This document shows, in pieces, positions 54,681-63,064 of a stretch of DNA of 64,000 nucleotides. Below the pieces are notes generated by a model. That model ran no database searches and was not told the DNA's origin. It saw only the letters and a program-made list of their open reading frames with translations. Made by a program: the position numbers and the translations under genes. Position 1 is the first letter of the stretch, and each line of letters begins with the position of its first letter. The DNA is from an uncultured Oscillospiraceae bacterium (GTDB lineage: Bacteria; Bacillota; Clostridia; Oscillospirales; Oscillospiraceae). Where the stretch lies: the NCBI GenBank assembly GCA_910588495.1, contig CAJUPU010000005.1, positions 1 through 64,000 of the forward strand, read 5' to 3'.

Positions 54681-55568
54681 TTACAGCAGACCAGCTCTGG
54701 TCATAGCCTGGCGCAGGATCTCCAGATTCTTCTCCGAGATGTCGCACAGGGGCAGGCGCAGGGGGCCCGCCTCCTGGCCCAGCAGGTTCATGGCCGCCTT
54801 GATGGGGATGGGGTTCACCTCGGTGAACAGCGCGTCGATCAGGTCCATGTACCGGATCTGGAGCTGGGAAGCGGCGGCGAAGTCGTTTTCCAGGCAGAGA
54901 TGGCTCATCTTCACCATCACCTCGGGGACGATGTTGGAGGCCACCGAGATCACGCCCTTGGCCCCCAGGGCCATCATGGGCACCACCTGATCGTCGTTGC
55001 CCGACCAGATGTAGAAGTCCTCGCCGCACAGGAACCGGGTGTGGGCCAGCAGGGAGAAGTTGCCGCTGGCCTCTTTGACGCCGTTGATCTTGGGGTTCTG
55101 GGAGAGCACCTGGTAGGTCTCGGCGGTGAAGGACACCCCGGTGCGGCTGGGCACGTTGTAGAGGATGATGGGCAACTCCACCCGGTCGGCGATGTACTCG
55201 TAGTGCTTGATGAGGCCGGTCTGGCTGGCCTTGTTGTAGTAGGGGGTGACGTGGAGCAGGGCGTCCGCCCCGGAGTCCTGGGCGTGCTGGGACAGGTAGA
55301 CGGCGGCGGAGGTGTCGTTGGACCCCGCCCCCGCGATGACCTTCACCCGGTGGTCCACCCGCTTCACGCAGAACTCCACGGCGGCGATGTGCTCCCGGAT
55401 GGACATGGTGGCGGATTCGCCGGTGGTGCCGCACACGCACACCGCGTCCACCCCCGCCTCGATCTGGGCGTCGATGAGCCTGCCGAAGGCGTCGTAGTTG
55501 ATGATGTTGTTCTGGTCGAAGGGGGTGACCAGGGCGGGGCAGGAGCCGGTAAAGACGGGAGTTCTCAT
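54681..55568 (-). CDS. dapA: 4-hydroxy-tetrahydrodipicolinate synthase
   Basis: 295-aa TIM barrel. CGTTGESATM, TPYYNKASQTGLIKHY and YNVPSRTGV are the family motifs; Lys in GVKEASGN forms the Schiff base. Condenses aspartate semialdehyde with pyruvate. GAAAGGAAGC precedes ATG. A hairpin (CCTTTTTCTT/AAGAAAAAGG near 55598-55620) lies in the 63-bp gap to asd and may trim read-through. Confidence 0.96.
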   Translation of the reverse strand: MRTPVFTGSCPALVTPFDQNNIINYDAFGRLIDAQIEAGVDAVCVCGTTGESATMSIREHIAAVEFCVKRVDHRVKVIAGAGSNDTSAAVYLSQHAQDSGADALLHVTPYYNKASQTGLIKHYEYIADRVELPIILYNVPSRTGVSFTAETYQVLSQNPKINGVKEASGNFSLLAHTRFLCGEDFYIWSGNDDQVVPMMALGAKGVISVASNIVPEVMVKMSHLCLENDFAAASQLQIRYMDLIDALFTEVNPIPIKAAMNLLGQEAGPLRLPLCDISEKNLEILRQAMTRAGLL

Positions 55569-55631
55569 AAACAGCTTCCTTTCAAGTTTCTTTTATTCCT
55601 TTTTCTTGAAAGAAAAAGGACGGCCCTTTAC

Positions 55632-56717
55632 TTACCTGCGTTCGATATACCCTTCCGCGCACAGCAGCTCGGCCAGCTCCACGCCGCCGCCCGCCGCGCC
55701 CCGCAGGGTGTTGTGGGACAGGGAGACAAATTTGTAGTCGTACTGGGTGTCCGGGCGCAGACGGCCGATGGACACCGCCATGCCCCCCTCCAGGTCCCGG
55801 TCCAGCTTGGCCTGGGGCCGGTCGGGCTCCTCGAAGTAGTTCAAAAACTGCTTGGGGGCGGTGGGCAGGTCCAGCTCCTGGGCGCGGCCCTTGAACTGCT
55901 TCCACGCCTGCTTCATCTGCTCCATGGTGGGCTTGTTCTTGAAGGTGACGAAGGCGGCGGCGGTGTGGCCGTTGGACACAGGCACCCGCAGGCACTGGGC
56001 AGTGATGGAGGTGCCCTCTGCGTTGACGATGACGCCGTTCTCCACCCGGCCCCACACCTTCAAGGGCTCCTGCTCGCTCTTCTCCTCCTCGCCGCCGATG
56101 TAGGGGATCAGGTTATCCACCATCTCGGGCCAGGTCTGGAAGGTCTTGCCCGCCCCGGAGATGGCCTGATAGGTGCACACCAGCACCTTCTCGATGCCAA
56201 ACTGCCGCAGGGGGGACAGGGCGGGGACATAGCTCTGGATGGAGCAGTTGGACTTCACCGCGATGAAGCCCCGCTTGGTGCCCAGGCGGGCCCGCTGGGC
56301 CTCGATGACCTGGATGTGCTCCGGGTTCACCTCGGGGATCACCATGGGCACGTCGGCCGTCCAGCGGTGGGCGGAGTTGTTGGACACCACCGGGCACTCG
56401 CGGCGGGCGTACTCCTCCTCCAGGGCGCGGATCTCGTCCTTCTTCATGTCCACGGCGGAGAACACGAAGTCCACCTGGGAGGCGATCTTGTCCACGTCGT
56501 CCTGGGCGCTCAAGAGCACCAGATCCCTGGCCTCCGCCGGGATGGGGACATCCATGGCCCAGCGGGGACCCACCGCGTCCTCATACCGCTTGCCCGCAGA
56601 GCGGGGGCTGGCGGCCACAACGGTGAGCTGGAACCAGGGGTGGCCCTCCAGCAGGGTGACGAAGCGCTGGCCCACCATGCCGGTGGCGCCGATGACGCCG
56701 ACTTTGTACTTTTCCAT
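55632..56717 (-). CDS. asd: Aspartate-semialdehyde dehydrogenase
   Basis: 361 aa, of the longer archaeal/fungal-like type. NADP loop VGVIGATGMVGQRFV, VSNNSAHRW, catalytic cysteine in AVKSNCSIQSYV, and RVPVSNGHTAA. Converts aspartyl phosphate to the semialdehyde. GGAGGCAGATCGAC precedes ATG. First gene of the leftward lysine/DAP operon, with a palindrome over its promoter. Confidence 0.94.
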   Translation of the reverse strand: MEKYKVGVIGATGMVGQRFVTLLEGHPWFQLTVVAASPRSAGKRYEDAVGPRWAMDVPIPAEARDLVLLSAQDDVDKIASQVDFVFSAVDMKKDEIRALEEEYARRECPVVSNNSAHRWTADVPMVIPEVNPEHIQVIEAQRARLGTKRGFIAVKSNCSIQSYVPALSPLRQFGIEKVLVCTYQAISGAGKTFQTWPEMVDNLIPYIGGEEEKSEQEPLKVWGRVENGVIVNAEGTSITAQCLRVPVSNGHTAAAFVTFKNKPTMEQMKQAWKQFKGRAQELDLPTAPKQFLNYFEEPDRPQAKLDRDLEGGMAVSIGRLRPDTQYDYKFVSLSHNTLRGAAGGGVELAELLCAEGYIERR

Positions 56718-56763
56718 GTCGATCTGCCTCCTGGGCGCACCGCCCCGCGCCGAAATTTAGGGC

Positions 56764-56792
56764 TTGCGGCGGGGGTACGGATACGCTATAAT
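56764..56792 (+). promoter_or_regulatory. Putative promoter of the SpoIID-family gene
   Basis: TTGCGG (56764-56769), 17-base spacer, TATAAT (56787-56792). The start point would lie inside the asd leader, so the two transcripts would overlap at their 5' ends. Confidence 0.5.
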
Positions 56793-56843
56793 ATAAAAAT
56801 AATGTCGAAATAGGCGCGCCCGTCTGGGCGCATGACTGATACC

Positions 56844-56880
56844 ACTATAACATCAACGCGCTAAAGTGTCAATTTAGCGC
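56844..56880 (-). promoter_or_regulatory. asd promoter with palindromic operator
   Basis: On the minus strand TTGACA (56872-56867), 17-base spacer, TATAGT (56849-56844). The palindrome GCGCTAAA/TTTAGCGC (56858-56865 and 56873-56880) has the -35 exactly in its centre, as expected for repression of asd-dapA-dapB. Confidence 0.65.
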
Positions 56881-56911
56881 TGCCGCCCAAAGTGGAGAAA
56901 TGGAGCACACG

Positions 56912-58645
56912 ATGAAGAGAAAATTCGTGCAAATTGCAGCCTTGGGCCTGGCGACGGCCCTTTTGCTGACGGTATGCGGGGGGACCGCCTCCGCCGCCCC
57001 GGCAGGCTCCGACACGGAGACCATCCGGGTGGGGCTCCACTACGGCACCGGGGCCATAGAGGGGCTCAACCTCCTGAACGAGGTGGGCTCCGGCTACCGC
57101 TTCGGGTATTACGACGGCTCCAACCGCTTCGTGGAGCTGGGGTCCACGGGCAAGACCGCCATCTCCGTGGTGGAGACCATGAACGTGTACTATGGGACCT
57201 ATGATAACTATCAGAGCTACCATACCACCATCACCTCCGGGGTGGCGGTGGGGGAGTACCACCTCCAGCTGCCGGGGAGCTATGCCTCCTTTGCCCAGGC
57301 CCAGGCCGCGGCCTCCCAGTACCCCGGCGGGTTTGCGGCCTATATCGGCGGGACATACTACGCCCGGGTGGGCAATTATACCACCCGGGACGGGGCGGTG
57401 GCCGCCCAGGCCGCCCTGGGGGCGGGCGCCCAGCTGTGCGGGACCTCGGGCTACGGCGTCAGCGTGGTGGAGACGGGCACCAGCACCATCCTGTTCCAAT
57501 ACGACGACCTGGGCCAGGGCACCGGGCTGGGGGTGGAGCCCATCCAGACCGGCGGGGAGAAGTGCACCACCTGGAGCAAGGGATTCCTGTACAACGGCGG
57601 CTTCCGCTTCGAGCGCATCGGCGGCGGGAAGCTGACGGTGGTGAATATTGTTGGCTTCGAGGATTACGTCAAAGGAGTGGTGTCCGCCGAGATGAGCACC
57701 AGCTGGTCCATCGAGGCGCTGAAGGCCCAGGCGGTGGCCGCCCGGAGCTACGCATTGACCCTGGGCACCAAGCACGGGACGCACCATTTCGACATCTGCG
57801 ACGATATACACTGCCAGCGGTACACCGGACAGACCAGCGCGGGGGCCAACTCCAACGCCGCCGTGGACCAGACGGTGGGCCAGGTGGCGCTGTACAACGG
57901 CAAGGTGGCGGAGACCTACTACTACTCCAGCAACGGCGGGGCCAGCCAGAGCGTGTCGGTGGTGTGGGGGACCAACCAGTCCCTCTATCCCTATTTGACG
58001 GAGGTGGCCGACCCCTATGAGCCGACGCTGAACCTGAAAAACACCTGGGAGCGCACCTTTACCAGCGCCCAGATCATCTCCAAACTGCTGGCGGGGAACA
58101 ATGTCAGCGCCCCCATCGTGTCCGCTGAGATCACGTCCTACACCAGCGCCGGCAACCCCTGGATGATCACCTTCACCGACAGCGCCGGGAAGAGCTTCCC
58201 CGTGCGCAGCGGCAGGGTGTACAATAACCTGGGCCTGCCCTCCTGCCGGTTCGGCTTCGCCGGGAGCGGCTCCGGCCAGCCCGCGCCCACTCCTCCCTCC
58301 GGAAGCATCTCCATCAACGGCTCCACCCAGGTGAGCGGTGTCTCCGGGCTGTATGCCATCGATGGGAACGGCGGCCTCACCGCCCTGGGGGGCGACGTGT
58401 ACGTGGTCACAGACGGCGGCACTGCCCAGCTGGGCCAGGGCGGAGATCAGAGCCAAGGCCAGGGGTCCGGCTCGTGGGCGGGGTCGGCATCAGCGGCCAA
58501 CGGCTCCATCACCTTCGCGGGCCGGGGCTGGGGCCACAACATCGGCATGAGCCAGTTTGGCGCCAAGGCCATGGCCGAGCAGGGACATACCTATCAGCAG
58601 ATCCTCCAATTCTACTATACTGGCATTACGGTGGGATATACGTGA
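56912..58645 (+). CDS. Secreted SpoIID/LytB-family protein
   Basis: 577 aa with a signal peptide (MKRKFVQIAALGLATALLL). Residues ~30-215 contain a SPOR-like stretch (SYASFAQAQAAASQYPGGFAAYIGG is split over a repeat). The SpoIID core starts at FEDYVKGVVSAEMSTSW with the catalytic glutamate, continues with ALKAQAVAARSYAL and SNGGASQSV, and ends GWGHNIGMSQFGAKAMAEQG. A Gly/Ser/Gln-rich insert (~460-540) interrupts the core before this last motif. Glycan cleavage is likely; role in wall or spore engulfment inferred. Coupled to queA by GTGA. Confidence 0.88.
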   Translation: MKRKFVQIAALGLATALLLTVCGGTASAAPAGSDTETIRVGLHYGTGAIEGLNLLNEVGSGYRFGYYDGSNRFVELGSTGKTAISVVETMNVYYGTYDNYQSYHTTITSGVAVGEYHLQLPGSYASFAQAQAAASQYPGGFAAYIGGTYYARVGNYTTRDGAVAAQAALGAGAQLCGTSGYGVSVVETGTSTILFQYDDLGQGTGLGVEPIQTGGEKCTTWSKGFLYNGGFRFERIGGGKLTVVNIVGFEDYVKGVVSAEMSTSWSIEALKAQAVAARSYALTLGTKHGTHHFDICDDIHCQRYTGQTSAGANSNAAVDQTVGQVALYNGKVAETYYYSSNGGASQSVSVVWGTNQSLYPYLTEVADPYEPTLNLKNTWERTFTSAQIISKLLAGNNVSAPIVSAEITSYTSAGNPWMITFTDSAGKSFPVRSGRVYNNLGLPSCRFGFAGSGSGQPAPTPPSGSISINGSTQVSGVSGLYAIDGNGGLTALGGDVYVVTDGGTAQLGQGGDQSQGQGSGSWAGSASAANGSITFAGRGWGHNIGMSQFGAKAMAEQGHTYQQILQFYYTGITVGYT

Positions 58646-59688
58646 AAACTTCCGATTTTTATTTCGACCTTCCCCCCGAGCTCATTGCCCAGACGCCCCT
58701 GGAGCGGCGGGATGGGTCGCGCCTGCTGGCGCTGGACAAAGCCACAGGGGAGACCCGGCACCTGCATTTTTACGACCTTCCCTCCCTGCTGGCCCCGGGG
58801 GACTGTCTGGTGCTCAACGACAGCCGGGTGTTGCCCGCCCGGCTGATCGGCAGGCGGGCGGGGGGCGGCGCCTGCGAGGTGCTACTGCTCATCGACCGGG
58901 GGGACAAGGTGTGGGAATGCTTGGTCCGCCCCGGCAGAAAGCTGCGCCCCGGGGCAAAGGTCACCTTCGGGGACGGGGCACTGTCCGCCGAGGTGGTGGG
59001 CGAGGGGGCGGACGGCAACCGGCTGGTCCGCTTCGACTACGACGGCATTTTTTTGGAGACCTTGGAGCGGCTGGGCAAAATGCCCCTGCCCCCCTATATC
59101 AAGGCGGAGCTGGAGGACGCGGAGCGGTATCAGACGGTGTATTCCAAAGTGACCGGCTCCGCCGCCGCCCCCACGGCGGGGCTCCACTTCACCAGGCCGC
59201 TGCTGGAGCGGATCCAGGCCATGGGGGTGCGGGTGTGCTATGTGACCCTCCACGTGGGGCTGGGCACCTTCCGCCCGGTAAAGGCGGAAAACCTGGACGA
59301 GCACGAGATGCACTCGGAATACTGCGTCATCCCCCAGGAGACGGCGGACGCCGTCAACGAGACCAGGCGGACAGGGGGGAGGGTGATCTGCGTAGGCACC
59401 ACCTCCTGCCGCACCATCGAGAGCTGGGCGGCGGAGGACGGGACGCTGAAGGCATCGGCGGGGTGGACCAATATCTTCATCTATCCGGGCTACCGCTTCA
59501 AGGCGCTGGACGCTTTGATCACCAACTTCCACCTGCCCGAGTCCACCCTCATCATGCTGGTGTCCGCCCTGGCGGGCCGGGAGCATGTGCTGGCGGCCTA
59601 TGAGGAGGCGGTGCGGGAAGGATACCGCTTCTTCTCCTTCGGCGACGCCATGTTCATCGCGGACGGCGCAGCCGCTCCGCCTGTGTGA
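58642..59688 (+). CDS. queA: S-adenosylmethionine:tRNA ribosyltransferase-isomerase
   Basis: 348 aa. Makes epoxyqueuosine in tRNA. DFYFDLPPELIAQTPLERRD, LVLNDSRVLPARL, PTAGLHFTRPLLERI and FITNFHLPEST-type NFHLPESTLIML are all present. GTG start in the stop of the SpoIID-family gene, giving the normal N-terminus. A terminator follows; no tgt gene is adjacent. Confidence 0.96.
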   Translation: MKTSDFYFDLPPELIAQTPLERRDGSRLLALDKATGETRHLHFYDLPSLLAPGDCLVLNDSRVLPARLIGRRAGGGACEVLLLIDRGDKVWECLVRPGRKLRPGAKVTFGDGALSAEVVGEGADGNRLVRFDYDGIFLETLERLGKMPLPPYIKAELEDAERYQTVYSKVTGSAAAPTAGLHFTRPLLERIQAMGVRVCYVTLHVGLGTFRPVKAENLDEHEMHSEYCVIPQETADAVNETRRTGGRVICVGTTSCRTIESWAAEDGTLKASAGWTNIFIYPGYRFKALDALITNFHLPESTLIMLVSALAGREHVLAAYEEAVREGYRFFSFGDAMFIADGAAAPPV

Positions 59689-59707
59689 CTGTTTCAAATG
59701 ACAGCAG

Positions 59708-59744
59708 GCTCCCCCCGTGAGAGGCCATCTCTCACGGGGGGAGC
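59708..59744. terminator. Bidirectional terminator after queA and the Sel1 gene
   Basis: 16-bp perfect stem (59708-59723 with 59729-59744) between two converging genes. Confidence 0.85.
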
Positions 59745-59757
59745 TTCTATGTTGGAT

Positions 59758-62700
59758 TCACTTTTTCCGGAAGGGCCACCAGGAGCGCTTTTTGGGCGGC
59801 TCCGGCTTTTTGGTGGGCTGAGGCCGGGTCTCCGGCCCGGGATGTACCGGCGGCTTCTGTCCGTCCGGCGTGCCCATCTGCTCCAGGGCCTCCTTGGCCT
59901 TCTGATAGCCCTTGTCCGCCGCCTGTTGGTAGAGCGTCCGGGCGGCCTCCAGGTCCCGCTCCACACCTAGGCCCTGCTCGCAGCACTGGGCTTTCAGGTA
60001 CAGCCCCCGGGCGCTGCCCTGGTCGGCGGCCTCCCCGTAGAGCACCGCGGCTTTGAGCGGGTCCTTTGCCACGCCGATCCCCTTCATATAGCACTCCCCC
60101 AGGGAACAGGTGCCGTCGGCGTGCCCCCCCTTATGGGCCTTGCGGTACAGCTCCACCGCCCTTTTTTCGTCCTTGTCCACGCCGTAGCCGTTTTCGTAGC
60201 ACTCGCCCAACAGGAACTGCGCCCGGGGGAACTCCTGGCTGGCGGCCTTGGCGAACCACTGGGCCGCCTCGGCGTCGTTCTCCTCCACCGAGATGCCGTG
60301 GTAGTACAAGAAGCCCAGATTGCACTGGGCCCGGGGGTTGCCCCGGTCCGCCGCCTGGCGGTAGAGCCGGGCGGCCTTGTCCCGGTCCTGCTTGACGCCA
60401 TGGCCCAGCTCGTAGCACAGCCCCAGGGAACAGGTGCCGGGGACATAGCCGCCCTCGTGGGCGGTCTGATACAGCCGGGCGGCCTCCTGGTAGTCCTGCT
60501 CCACGCCGTAGCCGTAGTCATAGCACTCCCCCAGCAGGAAGTGGGCTCGGGTGCTGCCCTGGGCCGCGGCCTTGCGGAACCAGGACACCGCCGCCTCATC
60601 GTCCATCTCCACACCGATGCCCTGATACAGGCAGTAGCCGTAATTGCACTGGGCCCATGCGCTGCCCGCCTCGGCGGCCTCTTTATACAGCGCCGCCGCC
60701 CGGGCTTTGTCCGCCACCACGCCCTTGCCGTACTCGTAGCAGGTACCCAGGGAGCAGGTGGCGGCGGCAAAGTGCTGCTCATGGGCAAGGCGGTAGAGCT
60801 CTACCGCCTTGTCAAGGTCGGCCTCCACCCCGTAGCCGTTCTCATAGCACTCGCCCAGCAGCTGCCGCGCCCGGGGCTGGCCCGCCTGGGCGGCTTTGGA
60901 GAACCACTGGAACGCCTGGTCGTTGTCCTCGTCCACCCCGATGCCCCGGTAGTAGCAGAAGCCCAGATTGCACTGGGCCTGGACGCTGCCCTGCTCCGCC
61001 GCCTGGCGGTAGAGCTCCACCGCCCGGGGCAGATCCCGCTCCACCCCGGTGCCCAGCTCGTAGCACAGCCCCAGGGCGCAGGTGCCGGGTGGATAGCCCC
61101 CCTCGTGGGATCGGCGGTACAGCTCATAGGCCCGCTTCTCGTCCTTTTCCACGCCGAAGCCGCCGTCGTAGCACTCGCCCAGCAGCTGCTGGGCCCGGGG
61201 ATAGTCCTCGTCCGCCGCCTTTTGGAACCAGAGGGCGGCCTGGCTGTCGTCCCGCTCTACGCCGATGCCCTGGTAGTAGCAGAAGCCCAGATTGCACATG
61301 CCCCGGGCCTCGCCTCCCTCGGCGGCCCTTCGGTAGAGCTCCACCGCCCGGTCCAGGTCCGCCTCCACGCCCCTGCCCAGCTCGTAGCACAGCCCCAGGG
61401 CGCAGGCGGCGGCAGGGTGGCCCTTCTCGTCCGCCTGGGCGTACAGCTGGGCCGCCTTGCCAAGGTCGGCCTCCACACCGTAGCCGCCTTCGTAGCACTG
61501 GCCCAGCAGAAACAGTGCCCGGCTGTTGCCCTGCTGGGCGGCCTTGTCGAACCAGAACGCGGCCCGCTCGTTGTCCTCCACCACGCCGATGGCCCGGTAG
61601 TAGCAGTAGCCCAGATTGCACTGGGCCCGGGCGTCCCCGGCGTCGGCGGCCTGGCGGTAGAGCTCCAGGGCCCGGTCCAGGTCCCGTTCCACTCCCTGGC
61701 CCAGCTCGTAGCACAGCCCCAGGGAACAGGTGCCGGGGGGATAGCCCCCCTCGTGGGCGGCGCGGTAGAGCTGGACGGCGCGGGTGTGGTCCACCTCTAC
61801 CCCATAGCCGAAGTCGTAGCAGTCCCCCAAAAGCCCCAGCGCCCGGGGATAGCCCTCCTCCGCGGCCAGCTGGAACCAGTGGACGGCCTGCTTGTCGTCC
61901 ACCTCGGTGCCGATGCCCCGGTAGTGGCAGAAGCCCAGATTGCACTGGGCGGGCACATAGCCCCGGTCCGCCGCCTGGCGGTAGAGCTCCACCGCCCGGG
62001 TCAGGTCCTGCTCCACCCCCTGACCCAGCTCGTAGCACAGCCCCAGAGCGCAGGTGGCGGGGGGATATTCGTCCTCATGGGCCTGGAGGTAGAGCTGGGC
62101 GGACTTGACGGGGTCCTGCTCCACTCCTTGGCCCAGCTCGTAGCACTGAGCCAGCAGGAACCGGCCCTTGGGATAGCCCTCCTCCGCGCACTGGCGGTAG
62201 AGCTCCGCCGCCCGCTTCTCGTCCTTGTCCACCCCGATGCCCTGGTCGTAGCACACCCCCAGGGCGCAGGTGGCCGCCTCATAGCCCTGTTCATGGGCGG
62301 CGCGGTAGAGCTCCAGGGCACGCTCCAGGTCCTTCTCCACCCCCAGGCCGTTCTCATAGCACTCGCCCAGCAGGGTCTGGGCCCGGGGATAGTCCTGCTG
62401 GGCGGCCCGCTCGAACCAGCTCACCGCCTCCTGATAGTCCCGCTCCATCCCGATGCCCCGGTAGTAGAAGAAGCCCAGATTGCATTGGGCGGGGGCGTGC
62501 TCCTGCTCCCCGGCCTCCCGGTAGAGCTCCGCCGCCCGCTCCTTGTCCGTCTCCACCCCGGTGCCCAGCTCATAGCACAGCCCCAGCTCGCACTGGGCGG
62601 GAGGATAGCCCTGCTCCGCCGCCTGGGAGAGCAGCCGGGCCCCCCGCTCCGGGTCCTTCTCCGTGCCGATGGCCCGGAGGTAGCACAGCCCCAGGCCGTA

Positions 62701-62976
62701 CAGGGCGGCGATGTACTCTCCCTCCGCCGCCTGGGTGAACCAGTGGAAGGCCAGTTTCTCGTCCCGCTGGGCGCCGCCGGTGCCGTTGCAGTAGTCCATG
62801 GCCACCCGGTACTGGGCCTCCGCGTCCCCTTCCTCCGCGGCCTCCAGCAGCTCCCGAAAGCCCTGCTGCTTTTTGGCGGACACGTCCGCCAGGCTCTGGA
62901 TCACCTCGGGGTCGATATATACCATGACCGTATCCTGCCCGTTGGGCTGGAGGCTGTCGTTGCGTTCTTCCGCCAT
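59758..62976 (-). CDS. Very large Sel1-repeat (TPR-like) protein
   Basis: 1,072 aa, nearly all 36-residue Sel1 repeats, about 27 of them (residues ~50-1025), with no gaps. Residues 306-953 are six copies of a 108-residue block made of three repeat types: GLCYELG, then NLGFCYYRGIG, then LLGECYENGYG. The N-terminal ~45 residues carry VMVYIDPEVIQSLADVS; the C-terminal tail is Pro/Lys-rich (KKPEPPKKRSWWPFRKK). No signal peptide. Such solenoids are protein-interaction scaffolds; partner unknown. AGGAAAGGAAGC precedes ATG. Confidence 0.92.
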   Translation of the reverse strand: MAEERNDSLQPNGQDTVMVYIDPEVIQSLADVSAKKQQGFRELLEAAEEGDAEAQYRVAMDYCNGTGGAQRDEKLAFHWFTQAAEGEYIAALYGLGLCYLRAIGTEKDPERGARLLSQAAEQGYPPAQCELGLCYELGTGVETDKERAAELYREAGEQEHAPAQCNLGFFYYRGIGMERDYQEAVSWFERAAQQDYPRAQTLLGECYENGLGVEKDLERALELYRAAHEQGYEAATCALGVCYDQGIGVDKDEKRAAELYRQCAEEGYPKGRFLLAQCYELGQGVEQDPVKSAQLYLQAHEDEYPPATCALGLCYELGQGVEQDLTRAVELYRQAADRGYVPAQCNLGFCHYRGIGTEVDDKQAVHWFQLAAEEGYPRALGLLGDCYDFGYGVEVDHTRAVQLYRAAHEGGYPPGTCSLGLCYELGQGVERDLDRALELYRQAADAGDARAQCNLGYCYYRAIGVVEDNERAAFWFDKAAQQGNSRALFLLGQCYEGGYGVEADLGKAAQLYAQADEKGHPAAACALGLCYELGRGVEADLDRAVELYRRAAEGGEARGMCNLGFCYYQGIGVERDDSQAALWFQKAADEDYPRAQQLLGECYDGGFGVEKDEKRAYELYRRSHEGGYPPGTCALGLCYELGTGVERDLPRAVELYRQAAEQGSVQAQCNLGFCYYRGIGVDEDNDQAFQWFSKAAQAGQPRARQLLGECYENGYGVEADLDKAVELYRLAHEQHFAAATCSLGTCYEYGKGVVADKARAAALYKEAAEAGSAWAQCNYGYCLYQGIGVEMDDEAAVSWFRKAAAQGSTRAHFLLGECYDYGYGVEQDYQEAARLYQTAHEGGYVPGTCSLGLCYELGHGVKQDRDKAARLYRQAADRGNPRAQCNLGFLYYHGISVEENDAEAAQWFAKAASQEFPRAQFLLGECYENGYGVDKDEKRAVELYRKAHKGGHADGTCSLGECYMKGIGVAKDPLKAAVLYGEAADQGSARGLYLKAQCCEQGLGVERDLEAARTLYQQAADKGYQKAKEALEQMGTPDGQKPPVHPGPETRPQPTKKPEPPKKRSWWPFRKK

Positions 62977-63004
62977 ATGTATCCGCTTCCTTTCCTGACT
63001 CAGG

Positions 63005-63031
63005 CGGGCCGCGCCGGACGAGCGCGGCCCG
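63005..63031. terminator. GC-rich hairpin between the cotransporter and Sel1 genes
   Basis: 10-bp stem (63005-63014 with 63022-63031). It lacks a T run on the minus strand, so its role as terminator is uncertain. A minus-strand TATAAT (63044-63039) nearby may belong to a Sel1 promoter; its -35 is weak. Confidence 0.4.
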
Positions 63032-63064
63032 TTTGGACATTATATCACATCGAACGGGAAAAAT

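Noticed and set aside
53928..56813. 961-aa open frame opposite dapB-dapA-asd
   Set aside because: Spans three well-identified genes on the opposite strand; composition is that of a GC shadow.
56718..56836. Lysine riboswitch in the asd leader
   Set aside because: The leader is only about 120 bases and lacks the L-box motifs.
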